8,411 bases of DNA from Clostridium sp. (GTDB lineage Bacteria; Bacillota; Clostridia; Lachnospirales; Lachnospiraceae), in the NCBI GenBank assembly GCA_016302185.1, contig JAEDOC010000093.1:1-8411 (forward strand), in the 5' to 3' direction. This document shows, one piece after another, positions 1-6,115 of this stretch; within the stretch, counting starts at the first letter, position 1; every line of letters starts with the position of its first letter. The position numbers and the translations under genes were made by a program. Under the pieces are notes generated by a model that worked only from the letters and a program-made list of their open reading frames with translations, had not been told where the DNA came from and did not search any database.

Positions 1-142
1 GGTGAAGCAGTCCTTTAAGCAGTTTTATCGGGATGGGGTCTATCAGGAGATTTCCAAAGATGTGATTCGTCCCTCGGCGGAGGAATGCGCCAGAAACAGC
101 CGGGCGAAGTCCACGAAGATGCGGTGGGCGGTGAAGGCATAA
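1..142 (+). CDS. C-terminal fragment of an RsmH-like 16S rRNA (cytosine-N4) methyltransferase (5' truncated)
   Basis: Only the last 46 codons are present, read in the frame starting at base 2 and ending at TAA 140-142; the 5' end lies outside the window. The C-terminus contains IRPSAEECARNSRAKSTKMR, which matches the usual end of RsmH/MraW proteins (a P-S-x-E-E block, then N-x-R-A-R-S-x-K-x-R). RsmH methylates N4 of C1402 in the decoding centre of 16S rRNA using S-adenosylmethionine. The cysteine-rich CxCPP segment that usually precedes this tail in canonical RsmH is not seen in the visible part, so it may be the shorter RsmH-like paralogue found in some Clostridia. The SAM-binding domain cannot be inspected. 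The gene converges on glgB, so it is probably functionally unrelated to it. Assignment rests on a short tail and is moderate. Confidence 0.62.
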   Translation, partial: VKQSFKQFYRDGVYQEISKDVIRPSAEECARNSRAKSTKMRWAVKA

Positions 143-148
143 AAACAC

Positions 149-195
149 CGGGGGAAAGAGGTGCGAAATTGGGAGCTTCGCACCTCTTTCCTCCG
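149..195. terminator. Hairpin terminator between convergent genes
   Basis: A perfect 15-bp inverted repeat (153-167 with 177-191) encloses a 9-nt loop. It extends to about 19 bp (149-195) if one G-U pair is allowed. It lies between the stop of the RsmH-like gene (142) and the end of glgB (219). On the minus strand the stem is followed by GTGTTTTT, a short T tract set back three bases, so it fits a rho-independent terminator for the glg transcript. On the plus strand no T tract follows, so termination of the RsmH-like gene by this hairpin is less certain. Confidence 0.75.
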
Positions 196-218
196 ATGCA
201 TCAAGGGGTCAAAAGATA

Positions 219-2237
219 TTAGAACCGGAAAACGGCGGTTCCGTAAGCCGGAAGCGGATAGGCGAAGGAATAGGGCTGTCCGTCACATTCGCCTTTGTAT
301 GAGCGGTACACCTTCGGTGTATCGCCTTTTTCATATAAGCCGTGTTCATTGTCTAAGAGCAGGGTGAAATTGCCCCGTTTGGGAACACCCACCCGGTAAT
401 CCATCCGATCCATCGGAGTGAAGTTGCAGATAAAGAGCAGGTTTTTCTTCTTGGTTTCATCCCGGCGGATGAAGCTGTAGATGCTGCGGTCGCCGTCATT
501 GGCATTGATCCACTGGAAGCCGTCGAAGCTGTTGTCCAGACGGTAGAGTGCGGGATATTTTTTATACAGTGTCAGAAGGCTGCGGACATAGTTCTGTAAG
601 TCAGCGTGGAGCGGTTCCTCTGCCAGATACCAGTCCAGAGATACCTTCTCATCCCATTCATGGAACTGGCCGAAGTCCTGTCCCATGAACAGAAGCTTCT
701 TGCCGGGATGTCCCAGCATGAAGGTATAGCCGGCCTTTAAGTTGGCGAATTTATCCTCATAGATGCCGGGCATCTTGTTAATCATGGAGCATTTTAAGTG
801 AACCACCTCGTCATGGGACAGAGGAAGGATAAAGTTCTCGCTGGTGGCGTAGGTCATACCAAAGGTCATCTTGTTATGATTGTATTTGCGGAAATAGGGA
901 TCCAGCTTCATGTATTCCAGGAAGTCGTGCATCCAGCCCATGTTCCATTTGAAGGTAAAGCCCAGTCCGCCGTCATCCTCGGGCCGATGGGTTACTCCCG
1001 GCCAGGCCGTGGATTCCTCGGCAATGATGATTGTACCATCATTTCTCTTGCGGATCAGGCTGTTCAAATGTCTGAAAAACTCAATGGCTTCCAGGTTTTT
1101 ATTTTCGCCGTATTTGTTGGCCACCCATTGACCGTCCTGACGGCCGTAATCCAGATACAGCATGGAAGCTACCGCATCTACCCGAAGTCCGTCGATATGG
1201 TACTGATCCAGCCAGTAGAGGGCATTGGAGATCAGGAAGTTGGAAACCTCATTTTTGCCATAATCGAACACCTTGGTTCCCCAGTCGGGGTGTTCCCCTT
1301 TTCTGGGATCCGCATATTCATAGAGGGCCTGTCCGTCAAAATCTGCCAGACCGTGGGCGTCTCTGGGGAAATGGGCCGGTACCCAGTCCAGGATGACGCC
1401 GATGCCCTGTTTGTGCATGTAGTTGACAAAATACATGAATTCTTTGGCCGTGCCGTAGCGGGAGGTGGGAGCAAAATAGCCGGTCACCTGGTAGCCCCAG
1501 GAGCCGTCATACGGGTGCTCGGCAATTCCCATCAGCTCCACATGGGTATACCCCATGGATTTGACATAATCCGCCAGCTCATGAGCGGCTTCCATGTAGG
1601 TATAGCAGCCGTCCTTTTCCGTGCGTTTTTTCTTCTTCCAGGAGCCCAGATGGACCTCGTAGATGGCCAGGGGAGACTGAATCGGATCGGCAGCGGCCCG
1701 ACGATCAAGCCATGCGGAATCCGTCCATTTGAAGCCGCTGATATCGGTGGTTACCGATGCGGTGCCGGGGCGGTATTCTGCCTCGAAGGCATAAGGATCC
1801 GCTTTAAACAGGATCTTGCCTTCCCGGGTGGTGATGGCATATTTATAAAGCTCGCCCTGAGAAAGCCCTGGGATAAATGTCTCGTAGATTCCGTTGGTTT
1901 CCAGCGGTTTCATGGGATTGGCTTCCGGATCCCAGCCGTTAAAATCACCGACTACGCTGACGGCCTCGGCGTGGGGAGCCCATACGGCAAAATGGTATCC
2001 TGACTGATTCTGGTATGTAAAGGGATGGGCCCCCAGCTTCTCATAGATCCGGTAGTGACGGCCTTCCCCGAACAGGTAGCGATCCAGCTCACTGATCTGG
2101 CAGGAAGCTTCCTGTGGCTGCGGCGAAGTCTTGGGTTTGGCGGCGCTGCCGGTTTTCGAAGCTTTGGATGCGCTGCCGGTTTTGCCTACCCTGGAAATGG
2201 TTTTACTCTTGGGCGATGAGTTTGTGTTGCGTTTCAT
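219..2237 (-). CDS. glgB: 1,4-alpha-glucan (glycogen) branching enzyme, GH13 with CBM48
   Basis: This 672-aa cytoplasmic enzyme cuts alpha-1,4-glucan chains and transfers the piece to form alpha-1,6 branches in glycogen. Residues 1 to about 45 are rich in Ser, Lys, Thr and Ala and look disordered. A CBM48 beta-sandwich follows at about 80-160 (FAVWAPHA, VVGDFNGWD). The GH13 barrel follows at about 190-560, then an all-beta C-terminal domain. The catalytic triad is visible: nucleophile D354 in GLRVDAVASMLY, acid/base E407 in IIAEEST, and D476 in LSHDEVVH. The spacing of the first two matches E. coli GlgB D405/E458. The branching-enzyme signature HPYDGSWGYQVTGYFAPTSR is at 241-260. The ATG is preceded by GGAGGGG with a suitable gap and lies 4 bases after the stop of the upstream GH13 gene, so the two are almost certainly cotranscribed. 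The length is usual for short-form GlgB lacking the extra N1 domain of the E. coli enzyme. glgC, glgA and glgP are not in the window. Confidence 0.97.
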   Translation of the reverse strand: MKRNTNSSPKSKTISRVGKTGSASKASKTGSAAKPKTSPQPQEASCQISELDRYLFGEGRHYRIYEKLGAHPFTYQNQSGYHFAVWAPHAEAVSVVGDFNGWDPEANPMKPLETNGIYETFIPGLSQGELYKYAITTREGKILFKADPYAFEAEYRPGTASVTTDISGFKWTDSAWLDRRAAADPIQSPLAIYEVHLGSWKKKKRTEKDGCYTYMEAAHELADYVKSMGYTHVELMGIAEHPYDGSWGYQVTGYFAPTSRYGTAKEFMYFVNYMHKQGIGVILDWVPAHFPRDAHGLADFDGQALYEYADPRKGEHPDWGTKVFDYGKNEVSNFLISNALYWLDQYHIDGLRVDAVASMLYLDYGRQDGQWVANKYGENKNLEAIEFFRHLNSLIRKRNDGTIIIAEESTAWPGVTHRPEDDGGLGFTFKWNMGWMHDFLEYMKLDPYFRKYNHNKMTFGMTYATSENFILPLSHDEVVHLKCSMINKMPGIYEDKFANLKAGYTFMLGHPGKKLLFMGQDFGQFHEWDEKVSLDWYLAEEPLHADLQNYVRSLLTLYKKYPALYRLDNSFDGFQWINANDGDRSIYSFIRRDETKKKNLLFICNFTPMDRMDYRVGVPKRGNFTLLLDNEHGLYEKGDTPKVYRSYKGECDGQPYSFAYPLPAYGTAVFRF

Positions 2238-2241
2238 AAGA

Positions 2242-3582
2242 TTACCCCTCCGTGATTCTGAGGATGACGGCGTCGTTACCCTCTAATTGTATAATAATCT
2301 GATTCTGTTCTCTGAAAAAGGTTCTGCCGGTCAAAAGATCGCTCCACTCATTTTCCGCGGTGGAAATGGGAAGCGGTACGGAAAGCCTTGTGGGACTGTC
2401 GTCGTTGTTGGCAGCTGTCAGGATAGTGCTGCCGTCTCCCAAACGGGCAAAGGCATATTGTCTGGTAGTCAGAAGAAGCTCTTTATACAGTCCGCCGTGC
2501 AGGGCATCTTCCGCCCTGTGTATACGGCCCAGTGCCGTGAGGTGGCGGGTAATGGGACACTCACGGGCAGCCGCTTCGGAACTGTCGATGGCCGGACGGA
2601 GCACTTCATCGGAATCCCGGCTTCTGCGCCCCTCGACGGCCCATTCACTGCCATAGTAGACAGATGGAATGCCGGGCAGGGTATAGAGAAGCGTATACAG
2701 GGGAAACAGATGGGCTTTATCGTTTAATTTGCTGGCAATCCGATCCTCGTCGTGATTGTCCGCAAAGGTGTAGAGCTTCCGTCCGACGGCCTCTAACCGG
2801 CGCACATTGTGTGCCAGCTCAAAATAGTTGTGGTCATTGTGGGCGGAATAAATGCTTTTGTGCATCTCATAGTTGGTGACGGAATGGAGAAGCTCATCAT
2901 TCACCCAACGGCCGTATTCCCCATGGATGACCTCGCCCATCAGCCAGAATTCCGGTTTGAGGGTATTTGCCAGCTGCCGTAATTCCCGCATAAACTGAAA
3001 ATCCAGTACATTGGCACAGTCCAGACGGATACCGTCGATGTCAAATTCATTTACCCAGAAGCGGGCGGTATCCAGAAAATAGCGGCGGACCTCCGGATTC
3101 TGGTGGTTTAAGCAAGGAAGCTCCCAGATGCCGTGCCAGGATTCGTAGCCAAAGGAGTCTCCCAGAGGAGAACCCCAGCCGAAATTTACGCCCTTGTACC
3201 AGTCGCGGTACGGGGAATTCTCCCGTTTTTCCTGAATATCACGAAAGGCGAAAAATTCTCTTCCGGTGTGATTGAACACACCGTCCACCACGACGCGGAT
3301 GTTGTTCTCATGGCAGAGGGAGACAAACTTTTTAAAATCTTCATTGGTGCCGAGTCTGCGGTCGACCAGACGGTAATCACTGGTGTCGTAGCCGTGACTG
3401 GCGGATTCGAATAACGGGCCGATGTAGATGGCGGAACAGTTCAGTTCCCGGATATGGGAAATCCAGCGGTTCAGCGCCTCAAAACGGGAGCCGGCAGCCA
3501 CTTCTTCATTCCGTTTTGGCGCTCCGGTCATTCCCAGAGGATACATATGGTAAAATACGGCAGTTTCATACCAGGTGTGCAT
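2242..3582 (-). CDS. GH13 alpha-amylase-family enzyme, neopullulanase/cyclomaltodextrinase-like, catalytic domain only
   Basis: This 446-aa protein has no signal peptide and should be cytoplasmic. It probably hydrolyses or transglycosylates alpha-1,4 (perhaps alpha-1,6) bonds in maltooligosaccharides or cyclodextrins. The GH13 regions are complete: region I DGVFNH (100-105), nucleophile D188 in GIRLDCAN, acid/base E217 in LMGEVIHGEY, and D278 in FADNHDEDR. Region V reads LPCLNHQNPEV (155-165), close to the MPKLN block of the neopullulanase/cyclomaltodextrinase group (GH13_20). That group usually carries an N-terminal CBM34 domain and is near 580 aa; here the barrel begins at residue 5 (YETAVFYHMYPL), so CBM34 is absent. 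A short beta C-domain starts near residue 365. The ATG has AAGGAGG at a good distance, beginning right after the stop of the DUF2508 gene, and the stop lies 4 bases before glgB. The exact substrate cannot be read from the sequence; it is not a GlgX-type debranching enzyme, as CBM48 is absent. Confidence 0.9.
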   Translation of the reverse strand: MHTWYETAVFYHMYPLGMTGAPKRNEEVAAGSRFEALNRWISHIRELNCSAIYIGPLFESASHGYDTSDYRLVDRRLGTNEDFKKFVSLCHENNIRVVVDGVFNHTGREFFAFRDIQEKRENSPYRDWYKGVNFGWGSPLGDSFGYESWHGIWELPCLNHQNPEVRRYFLDTARFWVNEFDIDGIRLDCANVLDFQFMRELRQLANTLKPEFWLMGEVIHGEYGRWVNDELLHSVTNYEMHKSIYSAHNDHNYFELAHNVRRLEAVGRKLYTFADNHDEDRIASKLNDKAHLFPLYTLLYTLPGIPSVYYGSEWAVEGRRSRDSDEVLRPAIDSSEAAARECPITRHLTALGRIHRAEDALHGGLYKELLLTTRQYAFARLGDGSTILTAANNDDSPTRLSVPLPISTAENEWSDLLTGRTFFREQNQIIIQLEGNDAVILRITEG

Positions 3583-3596
3583 GGTGTTTGGCCTCC

Positions 3597-3815
3597 TTAG
3601 GGTACCAGCTGTTCCTGTTTTTTAATACTTTTTAAGAGAAACTGGTACCGCAGCTGCGCCGCGTTCAGTTCATAGATATAGCAGTCAATGAGCATGGGAT
3701 CCACCACCTGCTCGAATTGGCTCTGGGCGGTATGAATACTTCCGATGGCCTGTTCCAGCTGGGATATCAGTTCGGGATCCGCAACACGGGCAGCTGTCTG
3801 TTTTTTTGTTTTCAT
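3597..3815 (-). CDS. DUF2508 (YaaL-like) small protein
   Basis: This 72-aa protein is charged and lacks membrane segments. After a basic N-terminus (MKTKKQ) it is predicted as two helices. The second part, VVDPMLIDCYIYELNAAQLR (residues 37-56), matches the DUF2508/YaaL pattern of a D-P-x-L-I-D block followed by Y-x-Y-E-L-x-A-A and a YxxLL segment. The biochemical role of this family is not known; members are common in Firmicutes, often near recR or sporulation genes. Here it stands 14 bases upstream of the GH13 gene and is first in a probable operon with it and glgB. That placement may simply be positional. The ATG has a strong AGGAGG site. Family assignment is fairly firm; function is unknown. 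Confidence 0.82.
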   Translation of the reverse strand: MKTKKQTAARVADPELISQLEQAIGSIHTAQSQFEQVVDPMLIDCYIYELNAAQLRYQFLLKSIKKQEQLVP

Positions 3816-3882
3816 AAAATTCCTCCTGTCTCTTTCCTTACAGATTGGTCTGCAACGGTTAGTATAAACAGGAATGGAAAAA

Positions 3883-3910
3883 ATTATATGCGGATGCCGG
3901 GCGTAATTTA
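3883..3910 (-). promoter_or_regulatory. Weak candidate promoter for the DUF2508-GH13-glgB operon
   Basis: In the 92-base gap between arsR and the DUF2508 gene, the minus strand reads CATATAAT (3883-3890), with TAAATT 14 bases further upstream (3905-3910). A second -10-like hexamer, TATACT, lies at 3871-3876. Neither has a recognisable TTGACA-like -35 at 17 bases. The first arrangement loosely resembles promoters of the sporulation sigma-E/K class, which have a CATA-type -10 with a 13-14 base spacer. Read-through from arsR is also possible because no clear terminator is seen in the gap. Confidence 0.3.
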
Positions 3911-4282
3911 CTCCATTTCGAAATGAAAGATGTTTCGCAGCCGCTGGCCCAGATACATCAATTCCGAAGTGCTGTCCGCAATGGACAGATAATAGTAATT
4001 ACAGGTTCCTTCCCGGCGCATGGAGATGAGCCCGGCGTTCTTCAGTATCTTCAGATGATGGGAGACCGCAGGGCGGGACAAGCTGGTCTGTTCCGTAATC
4101 TCCCGTACATTCAGGCCGTGGCGGCTGATATTTTCCGCAGAAAAATCACCGTTGCAGCGCCGGTAGGCCTCATCGGTCAATGCCTCTACAATGGTCAGCC
4201 GAATCTCGTCGCCGAGGGCAATAAACAGAGGCATGCACTTGTGAAATTGAGTCTTCAAATCGGTAACACAGTGTTCACTCAA
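3908..4282 (-). CDS. ArsR/SmtB-type winged-helix transcriptional regulator
   Basis: This 124-aa cytoplasmic DNA-binding protein shows an ArsR fold: the helix FIALGDEIRLTIVEAL (20-35), a helix-turn-helix at about 58-82 (LNVREITEQTSLSRPAVSHHLKIL) and a beta wing at 85-100. The family usually represses as a dimer and releases DNA on binding an effector. The classical ELCVCDL metal motif is absent. Instead, about 20 residues (36-56) with Cys43 and His55 lie between the first helices and the recognition region; Cys5, Cys16 and Cys94 are also present. The effector therefore cannot be predicted. The start is TTG, chosen because AAGGAGG ends 8 bases before it and no ATG or GTG is better placed. A good promoter lies upstream, with a palindrome over the expected transcript start, suggesting autoregulation. 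It is divergent from the Tad operon. Confidence 0.88.
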   Translation of the reverse strand: MSEHCVTDLKTQFHKCMPLFIALGDEIRLTIVEALTDEAYRRCNGDFSAENISRHGLNVREITEQTSLSRPAVSHHLKILKNAGLISMRREGTCNYYYLSIADSTSELMYLGQRLRNIFHFEME

Positions 4283-4290
4283 GAGCGGTT

Positions 4291-4297
4291 CCTCCTT
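4291..4297 (-). promoter_or_regulatory. Ribosome binding site fixing the TTG start of the ArsR-type gene
   Basis: The minus strand reads AAGGAGG, followed by 8 bases and then TTG at 4282-4280. This near-ideal site supports TTG as the start. Confidence 0.8.
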
Positions 4298-4301
4298 GTT
4301 G

Positions 4302-4317
4302 GTTTAAAAATTTAAAC
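4302..4317. promoter_or_regulatory. Palindromic operator candidate over the arsR transcript start
   Basis: GTTTAAAAATTTAAAC is a perfect 7+7 inverted repeat with a 2-base centre. It begins about one base downstream of the transcription start predicted from the arsR promoter and ends before the ribosome binding site. An AT-rich palindrome in this position is typical of an ArsR-family autorepression site. That the ArsR-type protein binds here is inference. Confidence 0.6.
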
Positions 4318-4324
4318 TAATAGT

Positions 4325-4353
4325 ATTTTATCATGTTTTTGATCCTGCGTCAA
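4325..4353 (-). promoter_or_regulatory. Sigma-A-type promoter of the ArsR-type gene
   Basis: On the minus strand TTGACG (4348-4353) and TAAAAT (4325-4330) are separated by exactly 17 bases. The -35 differs from TTGACA at one base and the -10 from TATAAT at one base. The predicted start near 4318 gives a leader of about 36 bases. Confidence 0.75.
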
Positions 4354-4369
4354 TGAGGGGGAACGGGAA

Positions 4370-4384
4370 TTGGAAATTTTTCAA
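4370..4384. promoter_or_regulatory. Second AT-rich imperfect palindrome between the divergent promoters
   Basis: TTGGAAATTTTTCAA is an odd-length inverted repeat with one mismatched pair. Its reverse complement shares the AAAAATTT core with the arsR operator candidate, and 11 of 15 positions agree when aligned. It ends 8 bases before the -35 of the Tad promoter. It may be a second site for the same regulator, but AT-rich DNA produces such matches by chance. Confidence 0.35.
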
Positions 4385-4392
4385 ATTGGGAG

Positions 4393-4421
4393 TTGACTTT
4401 TTGAATAAAACTGGTCATAAT
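4393..4421 (+). promoter_or_regulatory. Sigma-A-type promoter of the Tad operon
   Basis: TTGACT (4393-4398) and CATAAT (4416-4421) are separated by 17 bases, each one base off consensus. The predicted start near 4428 gives an untranslated leader of about 128 bases before the prepilin peptidase start. It lies back to back with the arsR promoter, with 39 bases between the two -35 hexamers. Confidence 0.75.
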
Positions 4422-4427
4422 GAGATC

Positions 4428-4555
4428 ACATTCAAAGATTTTCTATTATCATTTTATTCGTATTCCAGCGGGATGCGAGGTCTGACATTCTGACATTTTG
4501 TTCTTTTGATTTCCACGGAAAAGAAGTGTGAAAGAACGGGAAAGGGAGGGATTGT
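4428..4555 (+). other. Untranslated leader of the Tad operon
   Basis: About 128 bases separate the predicted transcript start from the TTG of the peptidase gene. It contains a tandem 8-base duplication (TCTGACAT at 4481-4488 and 4489-4496) and a small inverted repeat TTTCC-AC-GGAAA (4510-4521), whose 2-base centre is too small for a stable RNA loop. I see no known riboswitch, T-box or attenuator, and no convincing small gene. Confidence 0.45.
4544..4550 (+). promoter_or_regulatory. Ribosome binding site fixing the TTG start of the prepilin peptidase
   Basis: GGGAGGG lies just upstream of TTG at 4556; counted from GGAGG (4545-4549) the gap is 6 bases. In-frame TTG (4568) and GTG (4571) codons lie too far from it and would cut into the first membrane helix. 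Confidence 0.65.
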
Positions 4556-5119
4556 TTGCTCTTTATTTTGGTGTTTTTATTTCTGGCCGGCGGAGCGGCC
4601 TGGGACGGAATCACCGGGAAGCTGCCTAACCGGTATCTGCTTCTCTGGGTGGTGATTCTGGGAGGATACACGGTGATATTCGGAGATATGCCCGGGAGTG
4701 ACGCTTCTGCTCTGGCCGCGGGCGTGCTTCGCCTTCTGGTGTTCGGGGGCCGGATTCTTCTGACGGTAATTGTTCTGTTTCCGCTCTTTTTCTTTCACAT
4801 GCTGGGAGCGGGAGATGTGAAATGGATGGCTCTGCTTTGCGGGGCACTTGGATTTTCATCCGGTGTTCTGGTTATTTTCTTTGGTCTGGCGGCTGCGGCT
4901 GTGTGGTCGTTATTCTGTCTGGTGCAAAAGCACCTGTTCTTTCAACGAATCAGATATTTCCTGAATTATATGATGAATCTGCCGCAAATGGAGGAAGTGA
5001 TTCCGTATTACAGCAAAACGCGTGACGGAAGGGAAGCGGCTCTGCCGCTGGCTCCCTTTCTTTTCCTGGGATATCTCTTCTGGTTGTTTGCGGGAGTGGG
5101 AGGAGGAGTGATGGGATGA
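4556..5119 (+). CDS. tadV: Tad-type prepilin peptidase (A24 family, TadV/CpaA)
   Basis: This 187-aa inner-membrane aspartyl protease should cleave the leader of Flp-type prepilins before pilus assembly. The two catalytic aspartates are visible: D17 in AAWDGITGKLPN (the D-x6-PN motif) and D87 in MLGAGDVKWMA (the GxGDxK motif). The protein is very hydrophobic, with about five or six segments (roughly 1-16, 26-42, 52-80, 92-125 and 164-184), and ends with the family pattern LPLAPFLFLGYLFW. It lacks the N-terminal methyltransferase domain of PilD, as is normal for TadV/CpaA. The start is TTG, supported by a close ribosome binding site and by completion of the first helix. The stop overlaps the tadZ start by 4 bases (ATGA). 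It is the first gene of the operon. Confidence 0.9.
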   Translation: MLFILVFLFLAGGAAWDGITGKLPNRYLLLWVVILGGYTVIFGDMPGSDASALAAGVLRLLVFGGRILLTVIVLFPLFFFHMLGAGDVKWMALLCGALGFSSGVLVIFFGLAAAAVWSLFCLVQKHLFFQRIRYFLNYMMNLPQMEEVIPYYSKTRDGREAALPLAPFLFLGYLFWLFAGVGGGVMG

Positions 5120-6111
5120 AATATGTGATGGCGGTATATGACGTGGATCCTTCCTATGCTGCCCGGTTTGCCGAGGTGGTCAATCAGAAGGAAAAGCTGC
5201 CCTTTGAGGTGGTAGCTTTTACCTCCATGGAGAAGCTGAAGGCTTTTGCAAAGGAGACACCGGTGGAGATTCTACTGGTCAGCAGCAGTGTCAGCCGGGC
5301 GGAGGCAGACGCGGTGGGGGCAGGTCGGGTAATTGTTCTGTCGGATGGGGAGACCGCACAGACGGATCCCGCCCATCCCAGCGTGTATAAGTATCAGTCC
5401 AGTGACAGTATCATCCGGGAGGTGATGGCCTGCTATTGTGAGCGGAAGACAGCGGTGCCGGGGATGATGGTGAAGCAGAAGGCCAGAATTCTGGGTGTCT
5501 ATTCCCCCATTGGCCGGTGCCTGAAAACTTCGTTTGCCATTACCCTGGGGAAGCTTCTGGCTCAGGAGTGTCCGACACTTTATGTAAACCTGGAAGAGTT
5601 TTCCGGGCTGAAGGCGCTGACCCATGAGGAATATAAAAAATGCCTGTCTGATCTGCTGTATTTTTATTGCAGCGGCAGCTACAGTCCGCTTCGTTTAAAC
5701 AGTGTGGTCCATACCATGGACGGTCTGGATTATCTGCCGCCGGTGCGGTATCCGGAGGACTTAGAGCAGGCCGGGGCGGACCAGATCGCGGGGCTGCTGC
5801 GGACCATCGCCGGTGAGAGCAGCTATGAGACTGTGGTGGTGGATGTGGGAAGCTGCAAACGGACAGGGCTGGAGGTTCTAAAGCTCTGCGAGGTCATCTA
5901 TCTTCCGGTAAAGGAGGACAGCCTATCCTTAGCAAAGCTGGAAGAGTTTGACCAGTATCTGGAATTGTCGGGGAATGGGGAGCTGCAGGAACGGATTTAC
6001 CGTCTGAAGCTGCCGTATCACAGCTGCTTTGGCCGGAAGGAAAACTATCTGGAACAGCTGGTCTGGGGAGAACTGGGGGATTATACCAGAAAGCTTCTGC
6101 GAGGAGGATGA
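5116..6111 (+). CDS. tadZ: TadZ/CpaE-like pilus assembly ATPase with degenerate nucleotide-binding loop
   Basis: This 331-aa cytoplasmic protein likely positions the Tad secretion machine, the role known for TadZ/CpaE. Residues 1 to about 110 resemble an atypical receiver (response-regulator-like) domain. A MinD/ParA-like domain follows from about 122. The deviant Walker A loop is altered: VYSPIGRCLKTSFA (128-141) keeps Lys137-Thr138-Ser139, but the usual second glycine before the lysine is Leu136, and the upstream signature lysine of KGGxGKT is not apparent. A Walker B-like strand, YETVVVDVG, has D243. TadZ of Eubacterium rectale is known to have an atypical ATPase domain, so this fits the family; retained catalysis is uncertain. 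The ATG follows AGGAGG (5101-5106) at 9 bases and overlaps the previous stop. The stop lies 4 bases before the cpaF start. Confidence 0.85.
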   Translation: MKYVMAVYDVDPSYAARFAEVVNQKEKLPFEVVAFTSMEKLKAFAKETPVEILLVSSSVSRAEADAVGAGRVIVLSDGETAQTDPAHPSVYKYQSSDSIIREVMACYCERKTAVPGMMVKQKARILGVYSPIGRCLKTSFAITLGKLLAQECPTLYVNLEEFSGLKALTHEEYKKCLSDLLYFYCSGSYSPLRLNSVVHTMDGLDYLPPVRYPEDLEQAGADQIAGLLRTIAGESSYETVVVDVGSCKRTGLEVLKLCEVIYLPVKEDSLSLAKLEEFDQYLELSGNGELQERIYRLKLPYHSCFGRKENYLEQLVWGELGDYTRKLLRGG

Positions 6112-6115
6112 AACG

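Noticed and set aside
798..2003. A 401-codon open frame on the plus strand
   Set aside because: It lies entirely antisense to glgB, whose motifs are intact, shows no recognisable domain, and reflects codon bias of the opposite strand.
4510..4521. Inverted repeat TTTCC-AC-GGAAA as an RNA hairpin
   Set aside because: A 2-base loop cannot fold; it could only act as a DNA site, for which there is no other evidence.
4432..4671. A 79-codon minus-strand open frame in the divergent region
   Set aside because: It runs across the Tad leader and the start of the peptidase gene, and has no family resemblance or good ribosome site.
6029..6115. Upstream in-frame ATG extension of cpaF
   Set aside because: It would overlap tadZ by 83 bases, and the ATG at 6116 has a strong ribosome binding site and a family-typical N-terminus.
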